From: Bromus sterilis
Taxonomy: Eukaryota; Streptophyta; Magnoliopsida; Poales; Poaceae
Assembly (NCBI GenBank): GCA_950022295.1
Contig: OX465601.1
Coordinates: forward strand, 171,867,501 to 171,931,500
Reading direction: 5' to 3'
DNA: 64,000 nucleotides
Position 1 is the stretch's first letter. Each line of letters opens with the position of its first letter. Positions 1 to 11,058 of this stretch are shown piece after piece. The translations under genes were made by a program, and so were the position numbers. The notes beneath the pieces were generated by a model. The model was not told the origin of the DNA and did no database searches. It saw nothing but the letters and a program-made list of their open reading frames with translations.

Positions 1-265
1 ATGGACCTTCCGCCAAGGGACACACACATTGAGCATTCAAAGGTGAACTCTATCCTTTACAAGTGTCCTTTCGGTCCTCGCATGGATGGTATACTACTTA
101 ATCCTCCACTCCATGCATACTTAGGTCCGAGAGATACACGTGCGTCATGGAGGAGGACGGGCACAAGAGAACGACTACACCATCCGCGAGGGAATCTTGG
201 AAGAGAAGACAGAAGAGAGGAGAAGAAGTCGAGGAAGAGGACACCTTCCTCTAGGAGTCGGACGT

Positions 266-1865
266 TGATGGCTTCTCGCCCCTCGTTGGTTACCCCAAGT
301 GGAACGTTTGAGATGCAGTGTAGCGGCAATTTCCCTCGGTGAAGATACCAAGGTTTGTCTCCAGTAGGACTCGCAGAAATACAAGTAGGTGTCACGACGC
401 TTGACGTGGACCTGCACACACAACAAGTAACTTTGATCCCAACGAGTACAGAGGGGTTGTCAATCCCTCCGGCCTTGTTGTTTACAAAGGATGAACGCAA
501 GAGATAATGATAGTGGAAACTGAAAGTAAAGATAGAAAGTAAATTGAGGGTGTAAATAGTAGTGGAAATATGGACCGGGGTCCCATAACTTTCACTAGTG
601 ATGTCTCTCTCCCAAAATACGATAAAAGGGCTAAGCAAGGTAAACAAATCACAGCTGGGCAATTGAAGGATTATAAACGCACTACAATGCTAACTATGCT
701 ATAAAATAAAGGAAGAGGCTCAAAAGCATGGGCAGTACGCCAAGGTAAGTAGACCGAAATCCATCTCATCTACTAAGAATCATCCACCTTGAGATATCTA
801 TCCAAAACATTTCGCTGGTATTAAGTTGCGAATCACACCCAAAGTGTAAACTCAAAGCAACAGACAACTGCATTAAAAGAACTTTGCGTAAAGTAAAAAA
901 TCCTTGCACCCGCAAGTACAAGCACCGTTGTTTTATCCCTGGTGGCAACAACACATCCCCTAGTCTCATGTTTCTGTCACTTAAGCTAGACATCAGGGGG
1001 CTGAACCCACAATCAAGCATAGCGCTCCTTCTTGGAGTTGCAACAAATCACTTGGCCAAAGTAAAATACGGCAACGGAGAACATGCAAGAATTACTCAAG
1101 AACTCAAATATAAAAGAGAAGAACCAAATATATTACTCATCACAATCTAAACATAGTCTCATAATCCATCAGATCCGAGCAAACTCAACATAGCAACAGC
1201 AGAAAATTACATAGGTGCCTCGATCATGTAGGGAAGCTCACGAGGTCTCGAAAGTGGAGCAAAAAGAGGTGAGGAGAACATCACATAGCTATTGGTCATG
1301 GACCCATGGTCCAAGTTGGACTACTCACGGCACATCCGGGAGGCGTCCATGGAGGTGGATGTACTCCCGGAGGTGGTTCCTCCTTCCGGCAAGGTGCCGG
1401 GGCAGCGTCTCCTGGCATCCCCGATCTGGAAACGGCGGCGGCGGTACGGACAGGAGATCGGGAAAAGAACTTCGATATTAGGGCTTTCCTCGTCGAGGGT
1501 ATAAATAGGCGAAGGGGGCAGCCAGGGGGTCCACCAGGGAGCCAGGCGCCCCCCTGGCGCGCCCTAGGCCCTGGCCGCGCCACCAGGCTGGTGGTGGCCC
1601 TCTGGCCCCACCCAGGTGCATCCGGAAGGTTCCAACGCGCTGATTTTTTATCTAATTTTTCCGGAATTTTTGGAGCACTTTTAATAGTCGGAAAACCTGA
1701 AATAGAAAAACAGCAGAAAACAGGAACTGGCACTGAGGTGCACTGAGTTAATAGGTTAGTCCAAATATGATCAAAAAGTGTAAGAAAGTTCATCTAAAAC
1801 ATGGCAAAGTCACACAAATCATGCATGGAGCAAGCAGAAATTACAGATACGTTTGGGACGTATCA
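266..1865 (-). mobile_element. Solo LTR of family C (1.6 kb) inside the LTR of A
   Basis: The segment begins TGATGGCTTCTC and ends GGGACGTATCA. This is the reverse complement of the LTRs at 16171-17785 and 26291-27845. It is flanked by a perfect 5-bp duplication, GACGT at 261-265 and GACGT at 1866-1870. No internal domain is present, so it is a solo LTR produced by unequal or intra-element LTR recombination. The central part (about 1300-1650) is GC-rich and carries overlapping ORFs in several frames that are compositional artefacts. Confidence 0.95.
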
Positions 1866-1877
1866 GACGTCCGCGCT

Positions 1878-2012
1878 CCAAGCCGGACCGTCTGGGTCCC
1901 AAGCCGGACCGTCCGGGCCCCAGGCCGGACCGTCCGGAAAATGGCCTCCCGAAGACCCTCTCGGCTCGTAATCATCCGGACCGTCCGGGCTCAGGGCGGA
2001 CCATCCTGGTAG
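1878..2012. repeat. Cluster of CCGGACCGTCCGG-type motifs in the LTR of A
   Basis: Copies of a near-palindromic motif (consensus GCCGGACCGTCCGGG) occur about every 20 bp, with single-base variants. The same motif recurs in the 3' LTR copy (13650-13795) and in the leader (2863-3045). Confidence 0.8.
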
Positions 2013-2085
2013 GTCAACGCAACCGGATATACCTGCGTGCAGCGAGTGGGCCAAGGCCCGTGTACCCCTTCACTTCGCCCTAGAC

Positions 2086-2092
2086 TATAAAT
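2086..2092 (+). promoter_or_regulatory. Probable TATA box of element A's LTR
   Basis: TATAAAT lies in the 3' half of the LTR about 440 bp before the LTR end, downstream of the GC-rich motif cluster. This is a usual position for an LTR promoter. The call rests on motif and position only. Confidence 0.5.
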
Positions 2093-2532
2093 GCCCTTCT
2101 CCGACCTCTGTTTTAGGGTTAGCAAAGATTAGAATTAAACTTGAGAGAGCTTTGCTCATCTTCCTTCCCCCATGGGGATCTACCTCTTCTACAGATCTAC
2201 TACTCCTGAGGGAGACATGCTTCTTCTGCGGTTGAGCCTTAGACCTCCATGTTATAACACATGGAGGAAGTCTGGATGTACCTATCTCTCTCAAGCTTCC
2301 ATCTCTCCTAGAGATTTGGATGAACTACCCTTGTATCTTTCCTCTTGTTGTTGTTGAATCTTGTGTGTGTGCTATGTGTGTGTGATTGAGTGTTTGTGCT
2401 AGTGGATCTTGTTCCCTTCCTCCTATTTGTGTTGTTTCCTTGTGGATTCCCCTTCGTGTTCTTCGTGTCCTTCGCCAAATCCACCTCCAATTCGTGAAGA
2501 TCGGGCCAATCCATAGGCTTGCCCTACATCAA

Positions 2533-2546
2533 TTGGTATCAAGAGC
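2533..2546 (+). other. Primer-binding site of A, tRNA-iMet type
   Basis: TTGGTATCAAGAGC lies 5 bases downstream of the LTR end. The usual plant initiator-Met PBS is TGGTATCAGAGC; this one has one extra A. It sets the element's orientation as plus. Confidence 0.75.
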
Positions 2547-3832
2547 ATGGTTGCCACGAATTTGGAGTCCCTCTCCTCGTGATTCTAGCCAATTTTTGCT
2601 TTGTTCTTCCCAAATTCGAAAATCCCCACCAAAAATAGTCATACCAAATTTCTTGTGATTTGTTGTTCTTGTGAGTTTTTGTTGATTTTGATCCGTGGAT
2701 CTAGTGTTTAGCAAGTGGATCTAGCCTCCTTTGTGTTCCCTAGCCCCATTTTTTCTTTTTCCCCATCTACTTTCGCCTCAAAAGTGGTCATTTTCCGCCC
2801 CAAATCGCCATTTTTCCGCCAAAAATCGCGACTCGGAGATCCAATCTCGCGGGCGTTGACCTAGCCGGAACGTTCGGACCATCACCTTGGACCGTCCGGG
2901 CTCACGCTGTACCATCCGGACCATCCCCCGGATCGTCCGGACAATTACCCGAGAGCGGTCCTCGGCCACAATTATCTGGACCATCCGGTCTGACCGTCCG
3001 GGCTAAGGCTGGACCGTCCGAGCTCGGAGCCGGACCGTTCGACCCGCCCTCTTCCAGCCTTCCACAATTCACCGTTTTGTCCATAACTTCTTCATACGGA
3101 GTCCGTTTTCGATGTTCTTGAGCTCATTTTGTAGCTCTTGACATCGCCTATCAATCTAGATAGATTCCCTCACCATTTTCTCCCCTCCAATTTTCGGATT
3201 TTTGGCATCTTTGCTAGGCTCTTAAGCACGGAAGCTCGAAACCGTGCATCTTCGTCGGTTTCAACTATCGAGACCATCACCAACAACAAGGAGTACCTAT
3301 TCATCGCCTACATCAACCCACGAGCTTCATCCTCGACGAAGACCATCCATCCTTCGACCCCCTCAATCGGAAGCAAGGCCGGTCTTCTCCGACTTCGTGA
3401 AAGGTTAAGTGTGACGAAGGTATCCATCCCGTCATAACCTTTTCCTTCCTTGCATTTATCTTGATAGCCCCACCATCTTTGCGATTACCTCATCTATTGA
3501 GCGTAGCTAATCGATTATTGTAGGGCTTCACGAAAACTTGAGCACCATAGTGATAGCATATCATCTTGTTACATCATTGCTATATCATATAGTGTGATAG
3601 CTTGCCCCCGTGCATTTCTTGTGACACTAGTATCGCATATTTGGTTGAGCTTCAAGGCAAGTGGTGAGAAAGGAAGCAAAAGAGAGAAAATTCAAAAAAA
3701 GAGAAAAGCTTTTAAGCAAGAGCAAAAGAGAAAAAATCACAAGCTTCTAAGCATAAAGAGTTCATGAAAAGCAATACTTGTGCGAAAGACACGTGGAAGG
3801 GAAAGCCTACGCTTGCATTCATATAGGTTGGT
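2547..3832 (+). other. Untranslated leader of A, first part
   Basis: No convincing gene is present between the PBS and the solo LTR at 3833. The stretch holds a second cluster of CCGGACCGTCCGG motifs (2863-3045) and an A-rich tail (3660-3780). The short ORFs here show no family resemblance. Confidence 0.7.
2863..3045. repeat. Second CCGGACCGTCCGG motif cluster, in the leader of A
   Basis: About ten imperfect copies of the motif seen in the LTR, spaced 15-30 bp, with more substitutions than in the LTR. The motif therefore occurs on both sides of the PBS. Confidence 0.75.
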
Positions 3833-4450
3833 TGTGACGCCCCCAAAATCAATCCGTGTACAGTAATCATACACGCAGGGTACACGGCTGAGATTAGGGT
3901 GCCACGGTGAGAATATCACAGCACAACACTAAACACAAAAGGATAAACAAATATATTACAATACCAGGGATCACGAGGATCCGAATACATAAGTCATACA
4001 AGCCATAATATCTGAGTACAGACATAGTTAGTCAAGTTTTGCCTTAAGAAGGCTAGCACAAATCACATCAGAGATACAGATCGAAAAGGCGAGGCCTCCT
4101 GCCTGGGATCCACCGAACTACTCCTGGTCAACGGGGAACTCGACGTCGTAGTAGTCGCCTCCGGGGTACTCCTGCTCCTGGGCTCCAACGTCGACTGCAG
4201 CGGCCGATCTGGCAAAGCGAAAAAGGGGAAATAAAGCAAAGGTGAGTATCTAGCATACCCGTGAGTCTTACGTCCACTACTAAGCATTATGCATTGTATC
4301 AACGGAAAGAAGAGGCTGTATATAGTGGACTGAAAGACAGAAATCCAGAGCAAGGGTAAGAAGCTAGGCCTAACGACGACTAGCATCTTCCGACGATGTC
4401 TTGCAGCATGAGGTAAGAATCAGCCAACAGTTTATATAAAGCATAAAGTA

Positions 4451-4480
4451 ACAATGCAGCAGAAGTTGCTGCAGCATTGT
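4451..4480. repeat. Hairpin in the solo LTR
   Basis: TGCAGCA and TGCTGCA form a 7-bp perfect stem around a 5-base loop, extended outward by ACAA/TTGT with mismatches. The same hairpin is present in both LTRs of G (46378-46407, 52656-52685). Confidence 0.6.
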
Positions 4481-6143
4481 ATAATAATAAGTTGTAACAA
4501 TTAACAATGCCTTCGAGTTCACCTCCTCGACATCCCCGCGAGGAAGAAAACCCGGAACCATACAGTTTAATAATAATAGTTTGTAGTGGTAAGATCCAGC
4601 TTCAGCATAAAGCGTCCTGTTACCGTGGACACGGCTATTCGAATAGATTAATCTTCCCTGCAGGGGTGCACTTGTGTTACGCTACACGCACGGATCTCCA
4701 GGGTGGCGGGAACCTTGTTAGGGAACGCTCCACCGAGGCTATCCGACACTTCATAGCCCATCTTTCAAACTCAACAGAGAGGCCATCCGCCGGTCTAAAT
4801 CCTAAGTACGCCGGGCCTTGGACCCCAACCCGAACGTACTCCTGCACGGTGCGTGACTGGCCGGTGAAGTTAAAGCAAATCCAAATAAGACACCACCGCG
4901 CGAGCAAATAAGACAACACCACTTCCCGGCAATCATCCCGCAGTACTGCTGACGTTTGAAGAGTCCTCGGACGACACTACGAAGCAGAGGAGCCCATAAC
5001 TCGTAATTCCCACGAATAGGTAGTGCGTACATGGCATATAGCCAACTCAAGACATTCACTGAACCATTTAGCATTTTAATTAACCTGCGTAACAACCGTT
5101 GTCGTTGCCTCGACTTAAATGACCCGCGGACAACGACAACAGCCAGGACCACCAGTACATCGGTGCCTGCCCTATCGTCCCACCAAGCCACTGCGGTTAC
5201 CAACAAGGTGAACCGTCTCCTTACCTTTTCTCGCGTGTGCTCCTGGAGGATCTCGACTTTCGTGGTTTGGTAACTCTCGCGGCCAACGATCAGGGGCCAA
5301 GCACACCGGTACACTGGTCGTACCCTCCCTGTCGTCCCGTCGCAATACCTCTCGCGGGCACCGTTGGGTCGCCCGACTTCTTACCTGAAGGACAACCGTT
5401 TCTCAGATACCTAGAGCGGCTATACAGAGTCAGCAACGAGTGGAGTACAAGGATTACTCCTTGATAGCTCACACTTGATGGTGGCTCGGCAGAGCCGAGC
5501 TAGGGGGCCTGAGGCGGTGTCTGCATTGTACCGTACCTGTGCAGTTATAATAATTGTATCCGTGTTCACTCCCCTGAGTGATCACGACCCTCTATCTAAT
5601 CCTAGCTAACAATGTGCAGGGCTCACTGCGGAATAATGCATAATAATAATAGGCAGCATAGGATAAAAGAGGTACATCAAGGGGCGACAAAAACAGGCTA
5701 TGCAATTGAATAGGATTGTAACGTAGAAGCAGCAGTAACAATGCCTAGTGCAAGAAATGTACGGAAAGATAGGCGATATCTGGGGAAGAGAATGGCTCTG
5801 CTTTCCTGGAAGCTCGACGGTAGGGGTAGGGTCGTCGACGAAGTAGTCGTACCCAGCAGCGGTGTAGTCGACGGCAGCAGCGGGGTCTACCGGAGATTAA
5901 GGGGGGAAGAAAATAGTAAATACACAGCAAGCATATACAAACAGATGCATGACATGACAGATGAAATGTTAACGGTGTTCTAACGCAGTGCAATGCACGT
6001 TGCTCGGAACGGCAATTCATCTGGGGATGAACTACCGGCTCCGGGTGATTACCGGACAGGGTGTCCGGAGGGGGAGATATCATGCCAGAGGTGTCGTGCA
6101 CCTCTGACACATGTGTGGGTGGTGTATCCGGGTTAGTTAAACT

Positions 6144-6170
6144 ATTCCGAACAACATTCGTGTTCGGAAT
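6144..6170. repeat. Perfect 10-bp inverted repeat in the solo LTR
   Basis: ATTCCGAACA and TGTTCGGAAT flank a 7-base loop. The LTRs of G carry the same structure with one mismatch in the right arm (about 48187 and 54464). Confidence 0.7.
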
Positions 6171-6459
6171 AAATTCATCCGGGCACTCTAACAGTACCGG
6201 ACAGTTTATCGGACAGACGATACCGGAGGGGAATGTTGATGTTCGGTAAGTTAGAGGGGGGTGGTAGACATATGGATAGCGTATTCGTATTCGTTATATT
6301 TTTCTGATCAATTTTCATGTATAAAGTTTTTGAATCTGAGTTACGGTTTAAAAGTTATTGAATTTTCAAACTTTTAAATCATTTAATTGATTTTCTGAAT
6401 TTCTTTTAATATTAAAATAGAAACATTATCCACAAGTCTATCCAGAACAGTGCTGACAT

Positions 6460-6800
6460 GTGGGACCCATATGTCAGCCCCACATTTTAATAATTCATTT
6501 TATTAAACCTAATTATCCAGTGGGGTCCCACATGTCAGTGGAACATTTTAGTTATTATTGTAATTAAACTAACTACTTACAGGTGGGGCCTAGGTGTAAG
6601 TGTCTCAGGGATTAATTAACCAGTTTATTTAATCTAACAAGGGGTTAAGTGAGCTGGGCCCACATGTCATAAGGTGAAGGGTTATTTTTCCATATTAATA
6701 AACAGAGATAATTATCCCTGGGGGACCCATATGGCAGTGACAGGGACCAAGGTCATTAGGGCTAATGACCTAGCTGACGACGGGGGCCCACCGGTCAGCC
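6460..6800. repeat. Dispersed GGGACCCACATGTCAG-type motifs
   Basis: At least five variants of a (T)GGGNCCCAYATGTCAG motif occur on both strands at irregular spacing. The equivalent part of G's LTRs (48505-48780, 54780-55050) has the same motif. No function can be read from the sequence. Confidence 0.55.
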
Positions 6801-8120
6801 TCACCGGAGTGCTCACCGGAGCCCGTCGCCGGCGAGGTTGACGGTGGCGATGCTACAGGGCACGGGAGGGGGCGCGGTTAGGTCCAATCGAACGGGGAGA
6901 AGACGGGGAGGCGTCTGGTAGTGGTGGCTTGGCCGGGGGGTCACCAGAGTGACGCCGGGGACGATGAAGGCGGCGGCTGGGCTACGGAGGTTGACGAAGA
7001 CGAGGTTTAAGTGGGTTTCGTTGGGCATGAGTTACATGGGCGAGTTCCTGGAGACGTGGCGAGTAAGGTGACGCGAACTACGCGCCAAAAGCATGATCTA
7101 GGCCGCGAGGAAGAACACGGCGGCGGCGACGGAGCCACGGATCCAATGGCGTCGGCCGATTCAGTGTACGAGGGGCTACGCGGGGAGTTGGGGGAGGTAG
7201 AGGAGCTCACCGCGAGTGCAACAGTGGTGGCAGTGGGCTCGATGGCGTCTCGACGGCGGCGAATTTCCAACTGCGGTCCCGACGGCTGGAGGAAGACGAC
7301 AACGTCGATTGAACGGGCTGGGTGGCGCCGAGCTCCTCCTCTTCTGATGGACGACGAGGACGACGGCTACGAGTCGACTGGACACGGTGGTGGGTGCTGG
7401 GAGTGAGGGTGGCCGTGTCCACGGGGGAGGGGGGCTTGCCCTTATCCTCAACGTGCCCACAGGGAGGTGGGGGAGGCCGACAGGGCGCCCAGCCATGGCG
7501 GGCTCGCCACGGCGACGGAGCAGGTGAGGCTGGGCCGGGGTGGGCCTCGCCTAGGGCGAGGTTTAGTTGTTTTGTATTTTCTTTTGCTTTTGTTTTTCTT
7601 TTGTTTACTGTTGCAGTTAAAATAAATGCTTCTGCATTTTATTTAAATGTGTTGGTGGTTTGTAAAATAGGTGTATGTCACATGTAGGTGACACAAAAGG
7701 TTTGGTACATTTTAAAACTCAGTGGATATTTCTCTTAAATATTTTATGATTAAAAAGGACCTTATAAGCTACTGTTATAATTGTTTGAGATTTTTCATAA
7801 CTCCAAAAATTACCAAAGCTGGTCCAACATGATTATAACGATTTTAGGCAATTTACAAAAATGGTTTCATGATTTTTGAGCAAGGTTTAATTTCCACCAA
7901 GTTTTTATTATCCACCAAAAGGGGTTTTAGGGGTTTTGACTTTGGGGTTTTTATTCCAAGGGCTCAAGTACATGGTGCATGGGGTGTTGATCACCCACAT
8001 CAAGGTTTTGATCATTAGCATCACAAAGTTTGAACAGGGTCAGGGAATCAACAGTGATAACTCAACAGTGATGATCAACAGTAAGGATGGTTACTGTTAC
8101 AAGCAACTGAGGGTGTTACA

Positions 8121-8563
8121 TTGGTGCCAAGTAGTGAATCGTGCCCTCTAGTGCAATCGAGCTAGTTTATCTCCTTGTGTTTTTGCAACACGAACTTAGT
8201 CCTTGTTAGGACAATATTTTGTATGCTCATTCATTTGGTTGCACAAGCCACACTATGTTTGCGCGTGTGTTATTTTATTGCCCTTCTATATTTGTTATCA
8301 CTTTTTTTGCATTTGGAGTTCCTTGGATTGCTTTCAATTCTTACAATATCTTGGACTTAAATTTGCTCGATTTTTGTGCCACTAATCCCTACCAAGCTCC
8401 ACTATAAGCCTTTGGTTGTAGGTGTGTGTTGGAACAAGGTTCACTACCTAGGACACTCTTTTCCATTCACCAAGTACTACACCGCTTGATTCTTTATCAA
8501 CTTGGGGAAAAGGTAACTTTGGTATTGTTCTCTCCACTTCTACTCACATCTACCTCGAGTGCT
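8121..8563 (+). other. Untranslated leader of A, second part
   Basis: This continues the leader after the solo LTR. It is AT-rich, with short hydrophobic ORFs in several frames that do not resemble a known family. The gag frame is open from 8426, but the first methionine with gag-like context is at 8564. Confidence 0.6.
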
Positions 8564-9228
8564 ATGAAGGGTAGGGAAGGCACATGCTCCGAGCTCAACA
8601 CCACCACCCACACGAGCTACTTCGACTACGACGACGACAATTAGCTTCATTTCTATGGTACTCATGACCCCAAGGAGTACCTTGAGTGGGAGGAGAAGAT
8701 GGACAACTACTTCTTGCATCACCAAGTCCACTCCGAAGACAAAGTGAAGCGCGCCACAAGACACTTCCACGACTACGCGCACACTTGGTGGGTTCACCGC
8801 CCCTCCACCTCGCGCTCGCGCAAGCGATGGTCAAGGTTGAAGAGAGCTATGAGGCGAGAGTTCTTGCCTCCCACCCTCTCCGAAGAGCTTAGTCACCAAT
8901 TGTCGAAGATCAAACAAGGATCCAAGCTACTTGATGAGTACCTCTTGGATATGAAGCACGCCTTAAGGAAAGCCGGTGAGGATGATCCCATGTGGATGAA
9001 GTTCCACCTCACTATCGGCTTGAAGGACTTCTCCATCCGCAAGGCCATGCTAACCCAGAGCTACAACTCTCTTGATGACTTATGCGATGATGTTCTCAAG
9101 GAGGCAAGATCCCGCAAGGAGGCCGAGACCGCTAGCGCCCAAGAACACATCTCGGTGACCATACCCCAAGACGGCGAGCATGAGGAGGATTACACCATGG
9201 TGGAGAGCGAGGAAACTTCTTTCTCATA
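8564..9228 (+). pseudogene. gag: Gag of element A, N-terminal part
   Basis: The product resembles the retrotransposon Gag capsid region. After an acidic start comes a segment with the phrase THDPKEYLEWEEKMDNYF, then DYAHTWWVH and a helical region through LLDEYLLDMKHALRKAG, as in Ty3/gypsy Gag proteins of grasses. A TAG at 8642-8644 interrupts the frame just before the conserved part. At 9228 the frame runs into the Helitron. The first base after the Helitron (11059) completes the broken Tyr codon, and the same frame continues to 11716. The role would be particle formation and RNA packaging. It is dead because of the stop, the insertion and downstream frameshifts. Confidence 0.8.
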
Positions 9229-11058
9229 CTAGGTAAATGCCCGTGCGTTGCTACGGGTGACAATACAAATAAATGGTTTATTTGATAGTGATAACCATGA
9301 TAACAAAAGTGAGCAAAACCATGACCTACATTTTCCACTTCAAGATGTGATCAACATAAAGGCTCCATCCGCACAATAGCCATGAAGATTTGCATAGCCT
9401 TGGAGAATCCTGGAAAATTCGGCAGGGGTCAGGATGCAGATTTTTGAACGAATCATTACAATATAATATGTATGCATGTACTAAATGAGATTTATGTACA
9501 AAAACTACAACAGAATCATATTAAACTAAACTGAACATAAGAATTTATTCTTATTATATGTCAAAAAGGTGATCACACAAAATATACTCATGTCTTGTAG
9601 TTAAAGATAGCATAATTTGATGGTGATTTTGGAAGAAAAAAAATGTAGATGGATAGGGTGTTCCAATTTAAACTCAAAAGGAAAATATATTGTCAATCTA
9701 AGCTATAGAACATGAAAGGATACATCTTAAGTTCTTCACAAACTGCACCGGTGTCTCTATCTTCCTAGTTGACTGTAAGGTACATCTAATATGGTGGAGA
9801 GCACATAGTGCACAGAATCGTGCTGCCCGGCCTTAAGAAATAAAAACTGAATTCATATTGGTACTATTGGAAGAACTGCCAATGAGACAAAAAAAAATTC
9901 ATACTTCTTTGATAAATGAGAGCAGATGCTCTCCTACTATTAAACTCATGATAAGATGTTAAAGTAATATTCTTTTCAGCCAAATTAAATGTCTCAAGAA
10001 GCAAGAATTACCATGCAAAGCAACGCTGTTTAAATGTCTCAAGGAAGACCTCAGAGAGAAGAAAAGCAACGTTGTTTGAAGCTTGTCGATGGTGTAAATA
10101 TCATTAGTTTCCACAGGACAGCGTGGAAAGACCAAGCTCATTGTACCATCTGCCACCGGGCTTACTGAATGGAATGATCAATCAACATGCATGCGTAGTT
10201 GCTTACCTCGCCGTGGTAGTTCACTGCGGGCAGGCAGTCCAGCAGCGGCTTCATGCTCTCCGGCTTGGCGCTCAACTTTGAGCCTTTGAGGACATGAATT
10301 GAGAGACAAACTGCCTCCCGTTCCCGATGGACGACGACATCGTCAGGTGAGACGTGGAGAGGTCCAGCGAAATCGACCTCGAGAGAAGAAAACAACAACA
10401 AGCAAGATATTCTGTCAGGTATAAATTAATGATGCAGTACCAATTGTCATCGCAGAGGATCTCCTTGCACTTGAGGTAATCGGAGGGCGTGTGGGAACGG
10501 GCTGGCGCTGCAGCGGGGCGGCGTAGGGCAGCGAGGTGGCGCTGGTTGGGGGATGGCTACCGACGGAGTTCATCGTCCCTGACGACGGAGGGCGTTGTTG
10601 GCGGCAGGCCGCAGGCATGGTCGATCCCATCACGTCTCAGAGCAGACACGACGGCAGTTCTGCAAGCGGCGATGGTGGAGAGGAGGAGGGAGCATGACTC
10701 GATTGGCGGCAAATCGTCGGACGGTGACCGGTCATGGAAGGTTGGGGCGGCCGATGCGTCTGGGGCGAGGCCCTCGCCAGGTTGCGTCTCAGGTAGGGGA
10801 CGGGCAGGGGCGAGGCACTCTTATGGCAGCGGCTCGGGGTGGCGGTCCACAGGGGCTATGCGGTAGCGAGATGGAATGATGCATCAATCTCTCCTAAAAA
10901 CGGGCGAAAATAAATCTGGGCTGGGTAGTTTCCTTGCGCTCGTTTGGTGCGAGTGAAAGGGAGGCTGATGGGTGGGGTACATGCGGTTGACGAAACAATA
11001 GGCAAAACACAAGAGAAGGACCATGAGGAACCGTTAGGTTCTTTTTAGATAGTAGAGA
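9229..11058 (-). mobile_element. Helitron (non-autonomous, 1.83 kb) with captured gene fragment
   Basis: On the minus strand the element begins TCTCTACTAT (11058 inward) and ends CTAG (9232-9229). Just inside the end is a GC hairpin with stem CCCGT/ACGGG (9240-9257) and the GCACGGGCA core typical of grass Helitron 3' ends. It sits between A (9228) and T (11059) with no target duplication, as Helitrons do, and removing it rejoins the gag frame of A exactly. There is no Rep/helicase coding, so it is non-autonomous. Its 5' third (about 10490-11058) is GC-rich. The middle holds sucrose synthase exons and the 3' third (9260-9960) is AT-rich with nothing recognisable. Confidence 0.9.
10045..10489 (-). 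pseudogene. SUS: Sucrose synthase gene fragment (three degenerate exons) inside the Helitron
   Basis: Three blocks on the minus strand follow the order of a plant sucrose synthase N-terminal region. Block 1 (10489-10441) reads PSDYLKCKEILCDDNW before a GT. Block 2 (10377-10207) follows an AG and contains, in one frame, LDLSTSHLTM, SSSIGNG and QFVSQFMSSK and, in another, KPESMKPLLD and NYHGE before GTAAGC. Block 3 (about 10110-10045) contains TIDKLQTTLL. The intron-like spacers between them are kept, so genomic DNA was captured rather than cDNA. Frameshifts within block 2 and the missing glycosyltransferase domain rule out function. The match is to known family sequence from memory and looks closest to the SUS5/6/7-like type. 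The fragment has the same orientation as the Helitron. Confidence 0.75.

Larger units (their letters stand above)
1..2528 (+). repeat. 5' LTR of element A, interrupted and lacking its first ~34 bp
   Basis: Bases 1-265 match 13373 onward, and 1871-2040 match about 13645-13815, so these are the two LTRs of one element. The end is placed at the CA of CCCTACA (2528), five bases before the PBS. A solo LTR (266-1865) is inserted in it. The uninterrupted length would be about 957 bp. Confidence 0.85.
3833..8120 (-). mobile_element. Solo LTR (4.3 kb) of the family of element G
   Basis: The segment starts TGTGACGCCCCC and ends GGGTGTTACA, like the two LTRs of G at 45729 and 52007. The 5-bp duplication is perfect: TTGGT at 3828-3832 and at 8121-8125. 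Element G's PBS shows that this family reads on the minus strand, so the LTR runs from TGTAACACCC to GGGGGCGTCACA. The middle (about 6780-7560) is GC-rich and full of spurious ORFs, the rest AT-rich. No internal domain remains, so this is a solo LTR. Confidence 0.93.

Noticed and set aside
1296..1793. 165- and 146-codon ORFs in the family C solo LTR
   Set aside because: They lie in the GC-rich LTR core, are open on both strands, and are disrupted in the other LTR copies.
10045..10489. Functional sucrose synthase gene
   Set aside because: Only three short N-terminal exons, frame changes within an exon and no catalytic domain.
10415..10879. ORFs in the GC-rich 5' part of the Helitron as a second captured gene
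   Set aside because: No recognisable domain or splice structure. It may be a UTR or promoter piece, but nothing in the sequence supports a gene call.
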